DNA from: Oceanicaulis sp. BBD 1991-10
Lineage (GTDB): Bacteria; Pseudomonadota; Alphaproteobacteria; Caulobacterales; Maricaulaceae
Direction of reading: 5' to 3'
NCBI GenBank assembly: GCA_001657295.1
Contig: LYSW01000014.1
Coordinates: 1-64,000 of the forward strand
DNA length: 64,000 nucleotides
Under the pieces are notes generated by a model. That model had not been told where the DNA came from and did not search any database. It saw nothing but the letters and a program-made list of their open reading frames with translations. Position numbers and translations under genes: made by a program. This document shows positions 1 to 9,107 of the stretch, piece after piece. The stretch's first letter is position 1, and each line of letters begins with the position of its first letter.

Positions 1-342
1 GACCTGACCGTCTATGACGTCACAGGCCGGATCGAGATCGCCGAGGACGCCAGCTTCGGCTTCGCCCATGGTGTGAAGGCGGATCTGGAATTGCCGCCCA
101 AGCTGGAAAGCTGGAATTTCTTCGAGCGGCCTGAAGGCTCGACCTTCGCCCGCCGTCTGACCGGCCGTCAGGTGATGATGGTCTATGACGATGACCGCAA
201 CGACGTCACCGACCGGTTTTTCAAGGTGGAAGGCGACCGGGTGTTGATGGCGCGCGCCGCCACGCCCGCCATGCTGACCATGAGCGAAGCGGCGATCCGC
301 GCCGACTGCCTGGGCTATCTCATGGAGAAGCGGGGCCGGTAG
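1..342 (+). CDS. C-terminal end of an unidentified protein (5' end outside window)
   Basis: The frame is open from the first base of the window to the stop at 340-342, giving at least 113 residues. A GTG at 73 could serve as a start, but coding-like sequence continues upstream of it, so the gene is most likely truncated by the window edge. The visible part is a soluble mixed alpha/beta sequence with no signal peptide or membrane segment and ends in a short basic tail. I do not recognise a family. Its last 23 bases overlap the 3' end of the convergent TetR gene. Confidence 0.6.
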   Translation, partial: DLTVYDVTGRIEIAEDASFGFAHGVKADLELPPKLESWNFFERPEGSTFARRLTGRQVMMVYDDDRNDVTDRFFKVEGDRVLMARAATPAMLTMSEAAIRADCLGYLMEKRGR

Positions 343-997
343 GGGCCGGTTTCAGCTGAAGATAGGCTTCGGCGAGCCGAACGGCCTCGGCCCGGAACCC
401 GTCATCGCCGAGGTCTGAGACGGCGGAATCCTGCTGCGCCGGGTCGGAGCGCGCCGCCAGCATCGCGGCGAGCTGATCGACGACGAACCGTGTTGCGCCG
501 TCCGCATCAAGGCGTCCGATCTCGTCGCGGCGCGCCAGAATCAATTCGACCACCCGGCCGCGGCTTTCGGCCTGCATCGCGGTCAGGCGTCCGCGCCAGT
601 CCGGGTGCTCGGCCAGGATCAACGCCACGACCGAGGGCGAATTGGCCTTGCGTGCGCTCATCGCCAGAATGAAATCGATATAGCCGGCGACCAGATCGCG
701 CACGCTCGCGCCGGTCCACATATCCGGCGCCGCCGCTGCTCGAAAGGCGTCGGCATAGGTGTCGATGATGCGCTCAAACAGGGCGTATAGCAGCGCCTGC
801 TTGTCCTTGAAATGATGGTAGAGCGTGCCCACCGAGCAGCCCGCGCGGGACGCGATCGCCCCGATTGAGGCGGCGTCCAGACCGTCCGCCAGGATCAGGG
901 CTTCGGCCGCGTCCAGCAGCGCCGTCTGAGTGCGCGCGCCCCGAGCCTGACTGCTTTCCCGCCGGCCCTGAGGGCTTTGAGATCGTGGTTTCGCCAT
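320..997 (-). CDS. TetR/AcrR family transcriptional regulator
   Basis: About 225 residues. The N-terminal helix-turn-helix has the TetR form: LLDAAEALILADG, then IGAIASRAGCSVGTLYHHFKDKQALL. The C-terminal ligand-binding half is alpha-helical and not diagnostic. An ATG at 1030 is also possible, but the ATG at 997 has the better purine stretch (GGAGCGG) upstream. The gene is divergent from the SDR reductase at 1091, and a strong inverted repeat lies between them. It therefore probably represses itself and the reductase in response to an unknown small molecule (inference). Its 3' end overlaps the upstream partial gene convergently. Confidence 0.85.
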   Translation of the reverse strand: MAKPRSQSPQGRRESSQARGARTQTALLDAAEALILADGLDAASIGAIASRAGCSVGTLYHHFKDKQALLYALFERIIDTYADAFRAAAAPDMWTGASVRDLVAGYIDFILAMSARKANSPSVVALILAEHPDWRGRLTAMQAESRGRVVELILARRDEIGRLDADGATRFVVDQLAAMLAARSDPAQQDSAVSDLGDDGFRAEAVRLAEAYLQLKPAPTGPASP

Positions 998-1054
998 TCC
1001 GCTCCGCAATCCTGCCGCGCCCGCTTTCATTGACAGACGCCGCTGACGGTGTCA

Positions 1055-1079
1055 AAACCGAAACCAAATTCGGTTTCGG
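1055..1079. promoter_or_regulatory. Candidate TetR operator between tetR and the SDR gene
   Basis: Two overlapping perfect inverted repeats are visible. AAACCGAA (1055-1062) pairs with TTCGGTTT (1069-1076), and CCGAAACC (1058-1065) pairs with GGTTTCGG (1072-1079), each with a 6-bp spacer. They lie in the short divergent region just before the SDR start. Position and symmetry fit a dimeric TetR site; the regulator assignment is inference. Confidence 0.6.
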
Positions 1080-1090
1080 GAGTGTAAGTG

Positions 1091-2107
1091 ATGACCAGGG
1101 TTCTTGTCACCGGCGCCACCGGCTTTATCGCCAGCCATGTGATCCTGCAGCTGCTCGAGCGGGGCTATCAGGTGCGCGGAACGGCGCGCTCGGCCGACAA
1201 GGCGAAGCGATTAAACCAGGCGCTGTCGGACTATGCGGGCAAGCCGATCGAGATTGAACTGGTCCGTCTCGACCTGACATCCGACGACGGCTGGGCCGAA
1301 GCCATGGGCGGCGTCGACTATGTCCAGCACATCGCTTCACCCTTCCCGCCGGATGTGCCTCGAACCGCGGATGATCTGATCGTCCCGGCCCGCGACGGGG
1401 CGTTGCGCGCCTTGAAATCCGCAAAGGCGGCGGGTGTGAAACGCGTGGTCCTCACCTCCTCTGTCGCCGCGGTGGACAATGGCTGGGGCGATCAAGGCCC
1501 GGCCGCGTTCGACGAGACCTGCTGGACAAAGCTGGATGGCGGCAATCCGGTCTCCTTTTACGCTCAGTCCAAATACTGGGCCGAGCGGGCGGCCTGGGAC
1601 TATGTCGCCGGAGCCGGCGATGGTCTGGAGCTCGCCGTCATCAATCCGGTGGGCGTCTTCGGGCCGCTGATCACATCGGACGTCTCCACCTCGGTCGGAC
1701 TGCTCGTGCAGGGACTGTCGGGCAAGATTCCCGCCTTCCCGCGCATCCATCAGGGCGTCGTGGACGTGCGCGACGTGGCGCGCGCCCATATCGAGGCCAT
1801 GGAGCGCCCTGAGGCGGCCGGCGAGCGTTTCATCGTGTGCGAGCGGTCGCTCTGGATGAGCGAGATCGGGCGGATCCTGGCCAGCGCCTATCCGGACCGC
1901 AAGATCCCGACCCGGGACATGCCCAGCTGGCTGGCGCGGTTGCTTGGCGTGTTCAACCCGTCGCTGCGTTTCATCCTGCCCAATCTCGACCGCCAGCGCG
2001 TCTATCATACAGGGCACGCCGAGCTGGTTCTCGGAATGGACTTCATCACAGCTGAAGACGCGCTGCTCGCGAGCGCTGAGGGTCTTGTCAGGATGGGCAA
2101 AGCCTAG
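1091..2107 (+). CDS. Extended SDR, NAD(P)-dependent aldehyde/dihydroflavonol-type reductase
   Basis: 338 residues from the ATG at 1091 (a GTG three bases upstream is the alternative). The N-terminal Rossmann motif TGATGFIASH binds NAD(P). VVLTSSVAAV is followed by the catalytic YAQSK (YxxxK), as in extended SDRs of the dihydroflavonol 4-reductase/aldehyde reductase group. Later segments (VINPVGVFGP, VDVRDVARAH) are typical of that group. It should reduce a carbonyl substrate in the cytosol; the substrate is unknown. It is divergent from a TetR gene and probably controlled by it, suggesting an inducible detoxification reductase. Confidence 0.87.
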   Translation: MTRVLVTGATGFIASHVILQLLERGYQVRGTARSADKAKRLNQALSDYAGKPIEIELVRLDLTSDDGWAEAMGGVDYVQHIASPFPPDVPRTADDLIVPARDGALRALKSAKAAGVKRVVLTSSVAAVDNGWGDQGPAAFDETCWTKLDGGNPVSFYAQSKYWAERAAWDYVAGAGDGLELAVINPVGVFGPLITSDVSTSVGLLVQGLSGKIPAFPRIHQGVVDVRDVARAHIEAMERPEAAGERFIVCERSLWMSEIGRILASAYPDRKIPTRDMPSWLARLLGVFNPSLRFILPNLDRQRVYHTGHAELVLGMDFITAEDALLASAEGLVRMGKA

Positions 2108-2183
2108 GGCGGAACCGGCGGCGCCGCGCCGACAATTCATGAATATTCCATGATCTGCAGACGGTCTCGCGCCGTACTGGATC

Positions 2184-3665
2184 ATGGCCGCGCACCGGAC
2201 GGCTGATTTCTCAAGGCCGCCCGCCATGCTCGTTTTCGCCGCCGCGCTCGCGCTCGCCGCACAACCCGCCGATTTGACCGCCGAAGAGGCGCTGGCGGAT
2301 CTAAGCTTGGCGCGCGACGCGCTCGAGCGCATCCATCCCGGCTATGAGCGCTATGCCGACCGGGCCGATCTCGACCGGCGCTGGGCTGAATTGGAAGCCG
2401 GGGCGCAGGACGGCGCCGGTCTGGCGGAGCTGTATCTGGGTCTGTCCGGCCTGCTCACCGAAATTCGCTGCGATCACACCAAGGCCGAGTTGCCGCGCGA
2501 GACCGAAGCGGCCCGCGAGACGGATCCGGTCTATCTGCCCTTCCGCTTCGTGCTGTTCGACGGCCGCATGTTCGTCGATGTCGCGACTGAGGAAAGCGGG
2601 CTGAGGCGGGGCGAGGAAATCCTGTCCATCGACATGGATCCGGTGGAGGACCGCCTCGCGGCGGTGCGCCGATTCATGCCGGTGGACGGCTTCACGGACC
2701 ATGTCCGCGACACGCAGATTGAGACTTCAGGTGAGTTTTTGGGCTCGGGCTTTGATCATTTCGATCCCTTGCTCAACGCCGTCAGCGATCGGGTGCGGCT
2801 GACGGTCGGCGATCCCAGGGGCGGCGAGATGCGCGATGTGGCGGCGGACCGCATTGGATTCGCCGAATTCCGCGCCCTTCGCGGCGAAGCGCGGCGGCGC
2901 AATTTCTCCGACGCGGACGCCGTCACCGTCGAGCGGCCGGCGCGGGGCGTCGCGGTGTTGACGATCGAAACCTTCGTCAATTACCGCACGCCGGTCTCGC
3001 CGCAGGCGGTCTTTTCCCCGATTTTCGAGCGATTGAACGCGGACGGGGTGGACACCCTGATCGTCGACATGCGCCGCAATGGCGGCGGGTCGACCAATGC
3101 GATGATCGGGCTGTTGTCCCACCTCACCCGGGCGAATGCGACGCGGATCAATAGCGAGGTCTGGCTGACCACCTACGACTTCAGCGGTTTGCGCGATCAT
3201 ATCCGAACCTGGGATCCCAGCGCCCTTAATCCTGATCCAAGCTGGTTTCGCGAGCGCGAGGACGGGCGTTTTGATGCGCTGCGGGGCGTCGATGATCTGC
3301 TCAACCCGTTCCCCCGCGCGGAGCATGCATTCAATGGCGATGTCGTCATCCTGACCAGCCGCCGCAACGCCTCTGGCGCCACGCAGCTGATCGGCGCGTT
3401 GAACGGGCAGGATCATGTCACCCTGATCGGAGACGCCACCGGCGGATCGCAGGAAGGCCCGACGGCGGGCCAGATCTGGTTTCTGGAATTGCCCAATTCC
3501 GGCGCCGTGGTGCGCATCCCCTGGCTCTTTCAGCGCTCCAGCGTTCCCGATCCGGAATTCGGCGTCGGCTATGCTCCCGACATCGAAGCCGCCGACAGCT
3601 ATGACAGCTGGATGGCCGGCGAAGACCCGGCGCTCGCCGCCGCCTTGGCCTTCGCCGCGCGCTAG
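2184..3665 (+). CDS. Exported S41 (C-terminal processing type) peptidase
   Basis: 493 residues. The N-terminus has a basic stretch followed by MLVFAAALALAAQPAD, a likely signal sequence. The start at 2184 keeps the basic n-region; an ATG at 2226 is an alternative. The C-terminal half carries S41 features: VDTLIVDMRRNGGGSTNAM, then VVILTSRRNASGATQLI, where the serine of NASGA aligns with the family nucleophile, then GDATGGSQEGP. The N-terminal part resembles the helical domain of tricorn-like peptidases. It probably cleaves peptides in the periplasm. It is a single gene, followed 57 bp later by the cupin gene. Confidence 0.83.
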   Translation: MAAHRTADFSRPPAMLVFAAALALAAQPADLTAEEALADLSLARDALERIHPGYERYADRADLDRRWAELEAGAQDGAGLAELYLGLSGLLTEIRCDHTKAELPRETEAARETDPVYLPFRFVLFDGRMFVDVATEESGLRRGEEILSIDMDPVEDRLAAVRRFMPVDGFTDHVRDTQIETSGEFLGSGFDHFDPLLNAVSDRVRLTVGDPRGGEMRDVAADRIGFAEFRALRGEARRRNFSDADAVTVERPARGVAVLTIETFVNYRTPVSPQAVFSPIFERLNADGVDTLIVDMRRNGGGSTNAMIGLLSHLTRANATRINSEVWLTTYDFSGLRDHIRTWDPSALNPDPSWFREREDGRFDALRGVDDLLNPFPRAEHAFNGDVVILTSRRNASGATQLIGALNGQDHVTLIGDATGGSQEGPTAGQIWFLELPNSGAVVRIPWLFQRSSVPDPEFGVGYAPDIEAADSYDSWMAGEDPALAAALAFAAR

Positions 3666-3722
3666 GCGCTGCGCGCTTCGGTCGCGCAGCCGGCAAGAAC
3701 GCGTCCGGATAGGGTCCGGACC

Positions 3723-4559
3723 ATGCTGAAGCGGCCGCATATCGAATTCATTCAGGCTCAGATGCTGCCGTGGCGGCGGATCGCGCCGGGGCTGGCGCGG
3801 CCGGACGCCGAGTTCAAATTCCTAAGCCGGGACCCGGAGACCGGGGCGTGCTCCATCCTGATTCGCTATCCGCCCGGCTGGCGGCGCGAAGGGCCCGAAC
3901 ATATCGAGGCCGCCGAAGAGTTTTACGTGCTCGACGGAATGCTCGAGATCAACGATCGCCGCTTCCAGCCGGATCACTACGGCTACCTGCCCGCCGGTGC
4001 GACGCGGACCAGCATGTCCGCTCCGAACGGCGCGGTCGCGCTGACCTTTCTGGACCGCGAGCCTGTCTTGAGGCCGGGCTCCGGCGCGCCGGCGCCGCTT
4101 ACGGCCGTCGATGTGTTGCATACGCCTTGGGACATGACGCTCAATGATCCCAAGCTGGCCCATCTGGGCATCAGCCGGAAAGATCTGCGCCTGGATCCGG
4201 AGACCGGCGAGCGCACTTTCTTGTCCATGGTGCTGCCGCACTCAGAGCCGCCCGGGCGCAAAGGTCCCACTGAGCACCATCCGGTCGTCGAGGAAGCCTA
4301 TGTCATCAACGGCTCCCTGACCGGTCCGCACGGCACGATGGGGCCCGGCGCATATTTCTGGCGCCCGCCGGGCATTGCTCACGGCCCCTTCGGTACGCGC
4401 TGGGGCTGCGTCATGCTGATCCGCTTTGTCGGCGGCCGGCATGAGAATGTCTGGAGCGAAGGCGACGCGCCCTTCGATTTTGACGCCCCCTACGATCCGA
4501 TCCTGCCGGAGGAGCTGAGAGCTTACGCCGCGCCCTATAAGGGCGATCCGGGCTACTAG
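3723..4559 (+). CDS. Bicupin (ChrR-like) protein of unknown function
   Basis: 278 residues with two cupin halves. The first is roughly residues 15-110 (EEFYVLDGMLEINDRRFQPDHYGYLPAG) and the second 130-245 (EEAYVINGSLTGPHGTMGPGAYFWRPPGIAHGP). Each has the G-rich turn and acidic/His positions of a metal-binding cupin, although the usual HxH of motif 1 is only partly kept. There is no signal peptide, so it is likely cytosolic. The reaction cannot be named from sequence. The last four bases overlap the convergent RND permease gene. Confidence 0.7.
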   Translation: MLKRPHIEFIQAQMLPWRRIAPGLARPDAEFKFLSRDPETGACSILIRYPPGWRREGPEHIEAAEEFYVLDGMLEINDRRFQPDHYGYLPAGATRTSMSAPNGAVALTFLDREPVLRPGSGAPAPLTAVDVLHTPWDMTLNDPKLAHLGISRKDLRLDPETGERTFLSMVLPHSEPPGRKGPTEHHPVVEEAYVINGSLTGPHGTMGPGAYFWRPPGIAHGPFGTRWGCVMLIRFVGGRHENVWSEGDAPFDFDAPYDPILPEELRAYAAPYKGDPGY

Positions 4560-7500
4560 CCCGCGCCGCCGCTCTGGCCGATCAAGGCCAGCACCGTCAT
4601 GGCTATGACGGCGAGAAACGCCGCGATCAGGACGGCGAGCAGGATCAGGACGGACCGGAAGGGATATTTCCGGATCAGTTCGATGATCATCACGAAGGCG
4701 GGCAGCAGCATCAGGATGGAGACCGAGGCGAAGACCAGGCCGGCGCCCAGCGAGACCGCCATGGGCACCAGAAACTGAGCTTGGGGGCTTTGCTCTGAGA
4801 TGATCGGCAGCAGCCCCAGCGCCGTCGTCAGAGTCGTGATCAAGACCGGGCGGAAGCGCCGGCCGGCCGCCTCTGCGATGGCGTCCTCGGGATTCATGCC
4901 CCGCTCATTGAGATTGATATTATAGCGGTCGATCATGACGATGGAGGCGTTCACCACCACCCCGGACAAGGCGACGATGCCGAAGATGGAGGGGAAGGAC
5001 AGGTCGAAGCCGAGCGCGAGATGGCCCAGGATCGCGCCGCCGACGCCGAAGGGAATGGCGATGAGGATGATCAGCGGCTGGATATAGCTGCGCAGCTGGG
5101 TGGCCAGAAGCGCATACATGATGATCACCGCGATCATCAGGCCACGGGTCAGGCTGGCGAAGTCCTCGGCCTGCTCCCGGCCTGCGCCGGCCAGCGTCGC
5201 GCGCAGCTCGGGATTGCGCGCCAAAAGATCATCGAGAATCTCCGCTTCAGCGCGGGCGCGGGCTTCCCCGGGCGTGATCAGGCCTTCGTCGACATCGGCG
5301 GTCAGCTCGATGATGCGCCGGCCGTCAATGCGCTCGATCTGGGTGAAGCTGCGTGATTCCGTGATGGTCGCCGCCACCGACAGCGGCAAGGCCGCGCCGT
5401 CAGGCGTGCGGATGCGCAGATCCGACAAGGCGGACAGGTCGTCGCGCAGATCTTGAGGATAGCGCACGAAGACCCGCACTTCGTCACGGCCGCGCTGGAT
5501 GCGCTGGACCTCTTCGCCGAAAAAGGCCTGACGGACCTGGCGCGCGACGTCGGATGGGGTGAGACCCGCCGCTTCGCCGGCGGGCGTGAGCGCGAAATTG
5601 AGCTGGCGCTTGCCCAGATCGAAGCCGTCATCAATCTCCGTCACGCCCTCAAAGGCGGCGAGACGTTCGGCGAATTCGCTCACCGCCGCTTCCAGCGTCG
5701 CGTTGTCGGGGTGGGACAGCTCATAGGCGATATCGGAGTCCTGCGGGCCGGCGCTGGAGATAATCGTCAGGCGCTCCGCGCCGGCGATCTGCCCGATGCG
5801 TTCGCGCCATTCCGCCTCCAGCTGCGCCGAGCCGACGCTGCGCTGGGAGGCGGGCGTGAGCTGGAGCTCGATCTGGGCGAGATTGGAGGCGACCGTCGTC
5901 GTGGTCGTCGAGCCGGGGCCGCCGAACAGGCTGGTGCGCCCTCCGATCGTGGCGAGCACGCCGCGGATCGCAGGCTCTCCAGCCTGGGCGTAGTCCGCCT
6001 GCATCGCCCGGGCGGCGGCGATCATCTGCTCGGCCGCATCGCGTGTGGCTTCAAAGGGGGCGCCCTCCGGAAGGGCGAGGTCCGCAGTGATCTGCTCCGC
6101 CTCGATGGAGGGGAAGAAGACGAAGCGCACGACCCCGCTGGTGGCGAGCGAAATGGTCATCGTCAGGATGGCCAGGCCGGCGGCGGCGACCATGAAGCGC
6201 TTGCGCGCCGCGAAATGCGCCCAGCGCGAAACCGGCCCGTCGGAAAACGCGAAGAGATTGCGCGCCACCACGCCCTGAATCTGCGCCAGCGGGCCGCGCG
6301 ACCAGGCGTTTCCGTGCGCCAGGTGCGCGGGCAGGATGAAGAAGGCTTCGATCAGAGAAATCGCGAGAATGCAGATCACCACGATGGGGATCGGCCGGGT
6401 GATCTCGCCGAAACCGCCGCCGGAAAAGATCAGCGGACCAAAGGCCGCCATGGTGGTGAGCACGCCGACCAGGACCGGGGCGGCCACGCCGGTCACCCCG
6501 GCGATGGCGGCGTCCTCGCCGCTTCGCCCCTTGGCGCGCTCGCGGTCGGTGTTCTCCCCGACCACGATGGCGTCATCGACCACGATGCCGAGCACGACGA
6601 TCAGCCCGAAAGTGGTGATGAAATTCAGCGTCACGCCCGCAGCGCCGAACAGCGCGAAACCGCCCAGGAAGGAGATCGGCACGCCCATCGCCACCCAGAA
6701 GGCCAGGCGCAGATCCAGCATCAAGACCAGCAGCAGAAACACCAGGGTGAAGCCGATGACGGCGTTGCGCGCCAGCAGCGAGATCCGGTCGCTGAAGACC
6801 TGGCTCTGGTCCGTCGCCACGATGATGTCGACGCCGGGCGGGAGCGCGGTCTCCTCCACCCAGGCCACCGCGCTGTCGCGCACATTGAGCAGGTCTTCGC
6901 CGTCGCGAACCTGCACGTCGACAAACACCGCCGGCAGGCCGTCATAGGTGGCGATCAGCGGCTCTTCCTGAAATCCGTCGGTGACCGTGGCGACATCGCC
7001 CAGCCGCACCCGGGCGCCGGATTGCGACGATCTTAGAATAATGTCCTCGAACGCCGCGCCGGTCTCCGCCCGCGCATCGGTGCGCAGCAGGATCTCGCCG
7101 CCGCGGGTGCGCAATTCGCCGCCGGACAGATCCAGGGAGGAATCGCGCACCGTGCGGCTGACCTCCGCAAAGCTCAGCCCGTAGCGGCGCAGCGCATCCT
7201 CGTCGACCGCGATCGAGATCTCATAGGCGCGCACGCCGCGCAGATTGACCGTCGAGATCTCCCCGCGGGCCAGCAGGTCGCGCTCGGCGGTCTCGCCGGT
7301 TTGGCGCAGCGTGCGCTCGTCGACCGCGCCTGTAATCGCGAAGGTGATCACCGTGGTGACCGGCTGCGGGATGCGGATCTGGACCTGTTCGGCGTCCTCC
7401 GGCGGAAAGTCGGAGAGCGAATCCACCGCCGTTTCGACGTCATCCTTGACGATTTGCGCATCGACGAAGTCGCGCAGCTCCACCGTCACCGTGCCTCGGT

Positions 7501-7810
7501 TCTCCGAGGCGACCGAGCGGACCCGTTCAACCCCTTCAAGCCCGAGCACCGCCTCCTCCACCCGGCGCGTGATGCTTTCCTCCACCTCGCCGGGCGTCGC
7601 GCCGGGATAGGTGACGGAGACCTGGATCGAACGCGCGGAGAGCGTCGGGAAGACTTCGGTCGGGATGGTCGCCGCCGTCAGCGCGCCGCCAAGCAGGAAC
7701 AGCACCATCAAAAGATTCGCCGCCACCGGATTGCGGACGAACCAGCTGACCAATCCCTTGGCCGGCCAATTGGAGTGAATGCTCGGCGGGATCGACGCCT
7801 TTTCGCTCAT
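4556..7810 (-). CDS. RND-family efflux permease (AcrB/HAE type)
   Basis: 1084 residues, about the normal RND length. The first transmembrane helix (VAANLLMVLFLLGGALTAATI, near residue 30) leads into a large periplasmic loop. The TM4 proton-relay motif GIVVDDAIVVGEN has the paired Asp at about 412-413. A second periplasmic loop and C-terminal helices follow. It is an inner-membrane proton-driven exporter; substrates are unknown. Its ATG overlaps the stop of the adaptor gene by one base (TGATG), so the two are translationally coupled. No outer-membrane channel gene is adjacent, so it probably shares a TolC-like protein encoded elsewhere. Confidence 0.93.
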   Translation of the reverse strand: MSEKASIPPSIHSNWPAKGLVSWFVRNPVAANLLMVLFLLGGALTAATIPTEVFPTLSARSIQVSVTYPGATPGEVEESITRRVEEAVLGLEGVERVRSVASENRGTVTVELRDFVDAQIVKDDVETAVDSLSDFPPEDAEQVQIRIPQPVTTVITFAITGAVDERTLRQTGETAERDLLARGEISTVNLRGVRAYEISIAVDEDALRRYGLSFAEVSRTVRDSSLDLSGGELRTRGGEILLRTDARAETGAAFEDIILRSSQSGARVRLGDVATVTDGFQEEPLIATYDGLPAVFVDVQVRDGEDLLNVRDSAVAWVEETALPPGVDIIVATDQSQVFSDRISLLARNAVIGFTLVFLLLVLMLDLRLAFWVAMGVPISFLGGFALFGAAGVTLNFITTFGLIVVLGIVVDDAIVVGENTDRERAKGRSGEDAAIAGVTGVAAPVLVGVLTTMAAFGPLIFSGGGFGEITRPIPIVVICILAISLIEAFFILPAHLAHGNAWSRGPLAQIQGVVARNLFAFSDGPVSRWAHFAARKRFMVAAAGLAILTMTISLATSGVVRFVFFPSIEAEQITADLALPEGAPFEATRDAAEQMIAAARAMQADYAQAGEPAIRGVLATIGGRTSLFGGPGSTTTTTVASNLAQIELQLTPASQRSVGSAQLEAEWRERIGQIAGAERLTIISSAGPQDSDIAYELSHPDNATLEAAVSEFAERLAAFEGVTEIDDGFDLGKRQLNFALTPAGEAAGLTPSDVARQVRQAFFGEEVQRIQRGRDEVRVFVRYPQDLRDDLSALSDLRIRTPDGAALPLSVAATITESRSFTQIERIDGRRIIELTADVDEGLITPGEARARAEAEILDDLLARNPELRATLAGAGREQAEDFASLTRGLMIAVIIMYALLATQLRSYIQPLIILIAIPFGVGGAILGHLALGFDLSFPSIFGIVALSGVVVNASIVMIDRYNINLNERGMNPEDAIAEAAGRRFRPVLITTLTTALGLLPIISEQSPQAQFLVPMAVSLGAGLVFASVSILMLLPAFVMIIELIRKYPFRSVLILLAVLIAAFLAVIAMTVLALIGQSGGAG

Positions 7811-8979
7811 CAGCGCGCCGCTCCCCCTGCCGCCGCGAGGATTTCGGCCTCGCGTCCGACGCCGCCCTCGGGCACGGGAGAGATGATGACGCCGGACCCG
7901 GCGTCAAAAGGCGCGGCGATCACCGCGCCGCGCGATCGATCAAGCACCTCGACGCGGCGCTCCGCGATCACGCCGCCCTCAACGATCCGCACCTGGTTGA
8001 GCCCGGCGACGGCTTCGGCCGGCAAAATGAAGACATTCTCCAGCACCGGGCCGCTGATCGAGATTTCCGCGAACTGTCCGGGACGCAGCGCGGTGCGCGC
8101 AGGGCCGGGGTCCAGGAAGAGATCGATGAAGCGAGTGCGCGCGTCGAGCTGCGCGCCTTCCCGTGCGATCGAGGCGGAGAAGCGGCGCGACGCGCCTTCC
8201 AGGCGGACCTGCGCCGTCAGCTGCGTGGTGTCGCCCAGCCGCGCCAGGTCCGAAGGCGCGATGGGCGCCACGATCTCCAGGGTGTTGAAATCATAAACCG
8301 ACCCATAGGGCTGGCCGGCGCCGGCGAGGAGCCCGGCTTCCAGCCGGCTGTCCACGATCCGCCCGGGGAAGGGGAAGGCCACTTCGGTGCGTTCCAGATT
8401 GAGGCGCGCCTGGGCCAGATCGGCTTCGGCGGCCAAACGCCGGGCGCGCGCGGCGGCGAGCTGAGGCTCGCGGGCCGCCAGCGGCGTGATGTCCCGGCCA
8501 GGATAGACCGCTTCCCATTCGCGCCGCGCGATCTCTGCGTCGGCCTCGGCCTGCTCCAGCGCGGCGTCGGCGTCGGCCAGGGCGGCGCGGGCGCGGGTCA
8601 CCGCCACCTCATAATCGCGCGGATCGATCCGGAACAGCACGTCGCCGGCGTCGAACGCCGCGCCGGCGCGGGCGTTCGCCGCCACCTCCACGATCCGGCC
8701 GCCCACCTGCGGCGTGAGATCGACCAGCGCCGTCGCGGCGACCGTGCCTGTGATCGACACCGTCACCTGGTGTTCGGCCGCTTCCGGTTGAATGACGTGA
8801 ACCGGCGTGGGCGGGCGCTGCGCGCCATTGCCTTCGGAGGCGCCTCCGCCCGCCGAAAGCCGCCAGGTGATCAGGGCCGCGATCACGATCACGCCCGCGA
8901 TGGCGGCGATCTGCAGCCAGCCGATCCAGGCGCCTTGGGTGAGATTGGGGTCCTGGTCGGTTTCGGGCTCGGTCGTCAT
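7810..8979 (-). CDS. RND periplasmic adaptor (membrane fusion protein)
   Basis: 389 residues. A short cytosolic N-terminus is followed by one transmembrane anchor (IAAIAGVIVIAALITW, about 27-42). The lipoyl half-motifs (VGGRIVEVAANARAGAAFDAGDVLFRID and ERTEVAFPFPGRIVDS) flank an alpha-hairpin rich in Ala/Glu (ARAALADADAALEQAEADAEIARREW). C-terminal beta-barrel and membrane-proximal domains follow. It bridges the RND permease to an outer-membrane channel. It is the first gene of the two-gene operon; no dedicated regulator is adjacent. Confidence 0.92.
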   Translation of the reverse strand: MTTEPETDQDPNLTQGAWIGWLQIAAIAGVIVIAALITWRLSAGGGASEGNGAQRPPTPVHVIQPEAAEHQVTVSITGTVAATALVDLTPQVGGRIVEVAANARAGAAFDAGDVLFRIDPRDYEVAVTRARAALADADAALEQAEADAEIARREWEAVYPGRDITPLAAREPQLAAARARRLAAEADLAQARLNLERTEVAFPFPGRIVDSRLEAGLLAGAGQPYGSVYDFNTLEIVAPIAPSDLARLGDTTQLTAQVRLEGASRRFSASIAREGAQLDARTRFIDLFLDPGPARTALRPGQFAEISISGPVLENVFILPAEAVAGLNQVRIVEGGVIAERRVEVLDRSRGAVIAAPFDAGSGVIISPVPEGGVGREAEILAAAGGAAR

Positions 8980-9107
8980 GTCTGATTGAATCCACTCAGA
9001 GTCGCGCCCAGCCTAGTGCCGGTCGCGCGCTGCGGTAAACAGTGTTCAGTCCATGACCCATACGACGTTGGCCGTCGAGTGGATTTAATTCAGCGCGAAA
9101 ACGCCTG

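Noticed and set aside
5453-7036. A 527-codon frame antisense to the RND permease
   Set aside because: The sequence is dominated by Arg/Asp/His/Gln low-complexity typical of antisense frames; the sense strand has a clear RND protein. The same applies to long antisense frames at 9471-10553, 10766-12631, 16105-17415 and 58863-60677.
8989-9085. Inverted repeat AATCCACTC and GAGTGGATT 79 bp apart between the adaptor and PiT-like genes
   Set aside because: Nine-base arms so far apart can occur by chance and do not form a plausible hairpin or operator.
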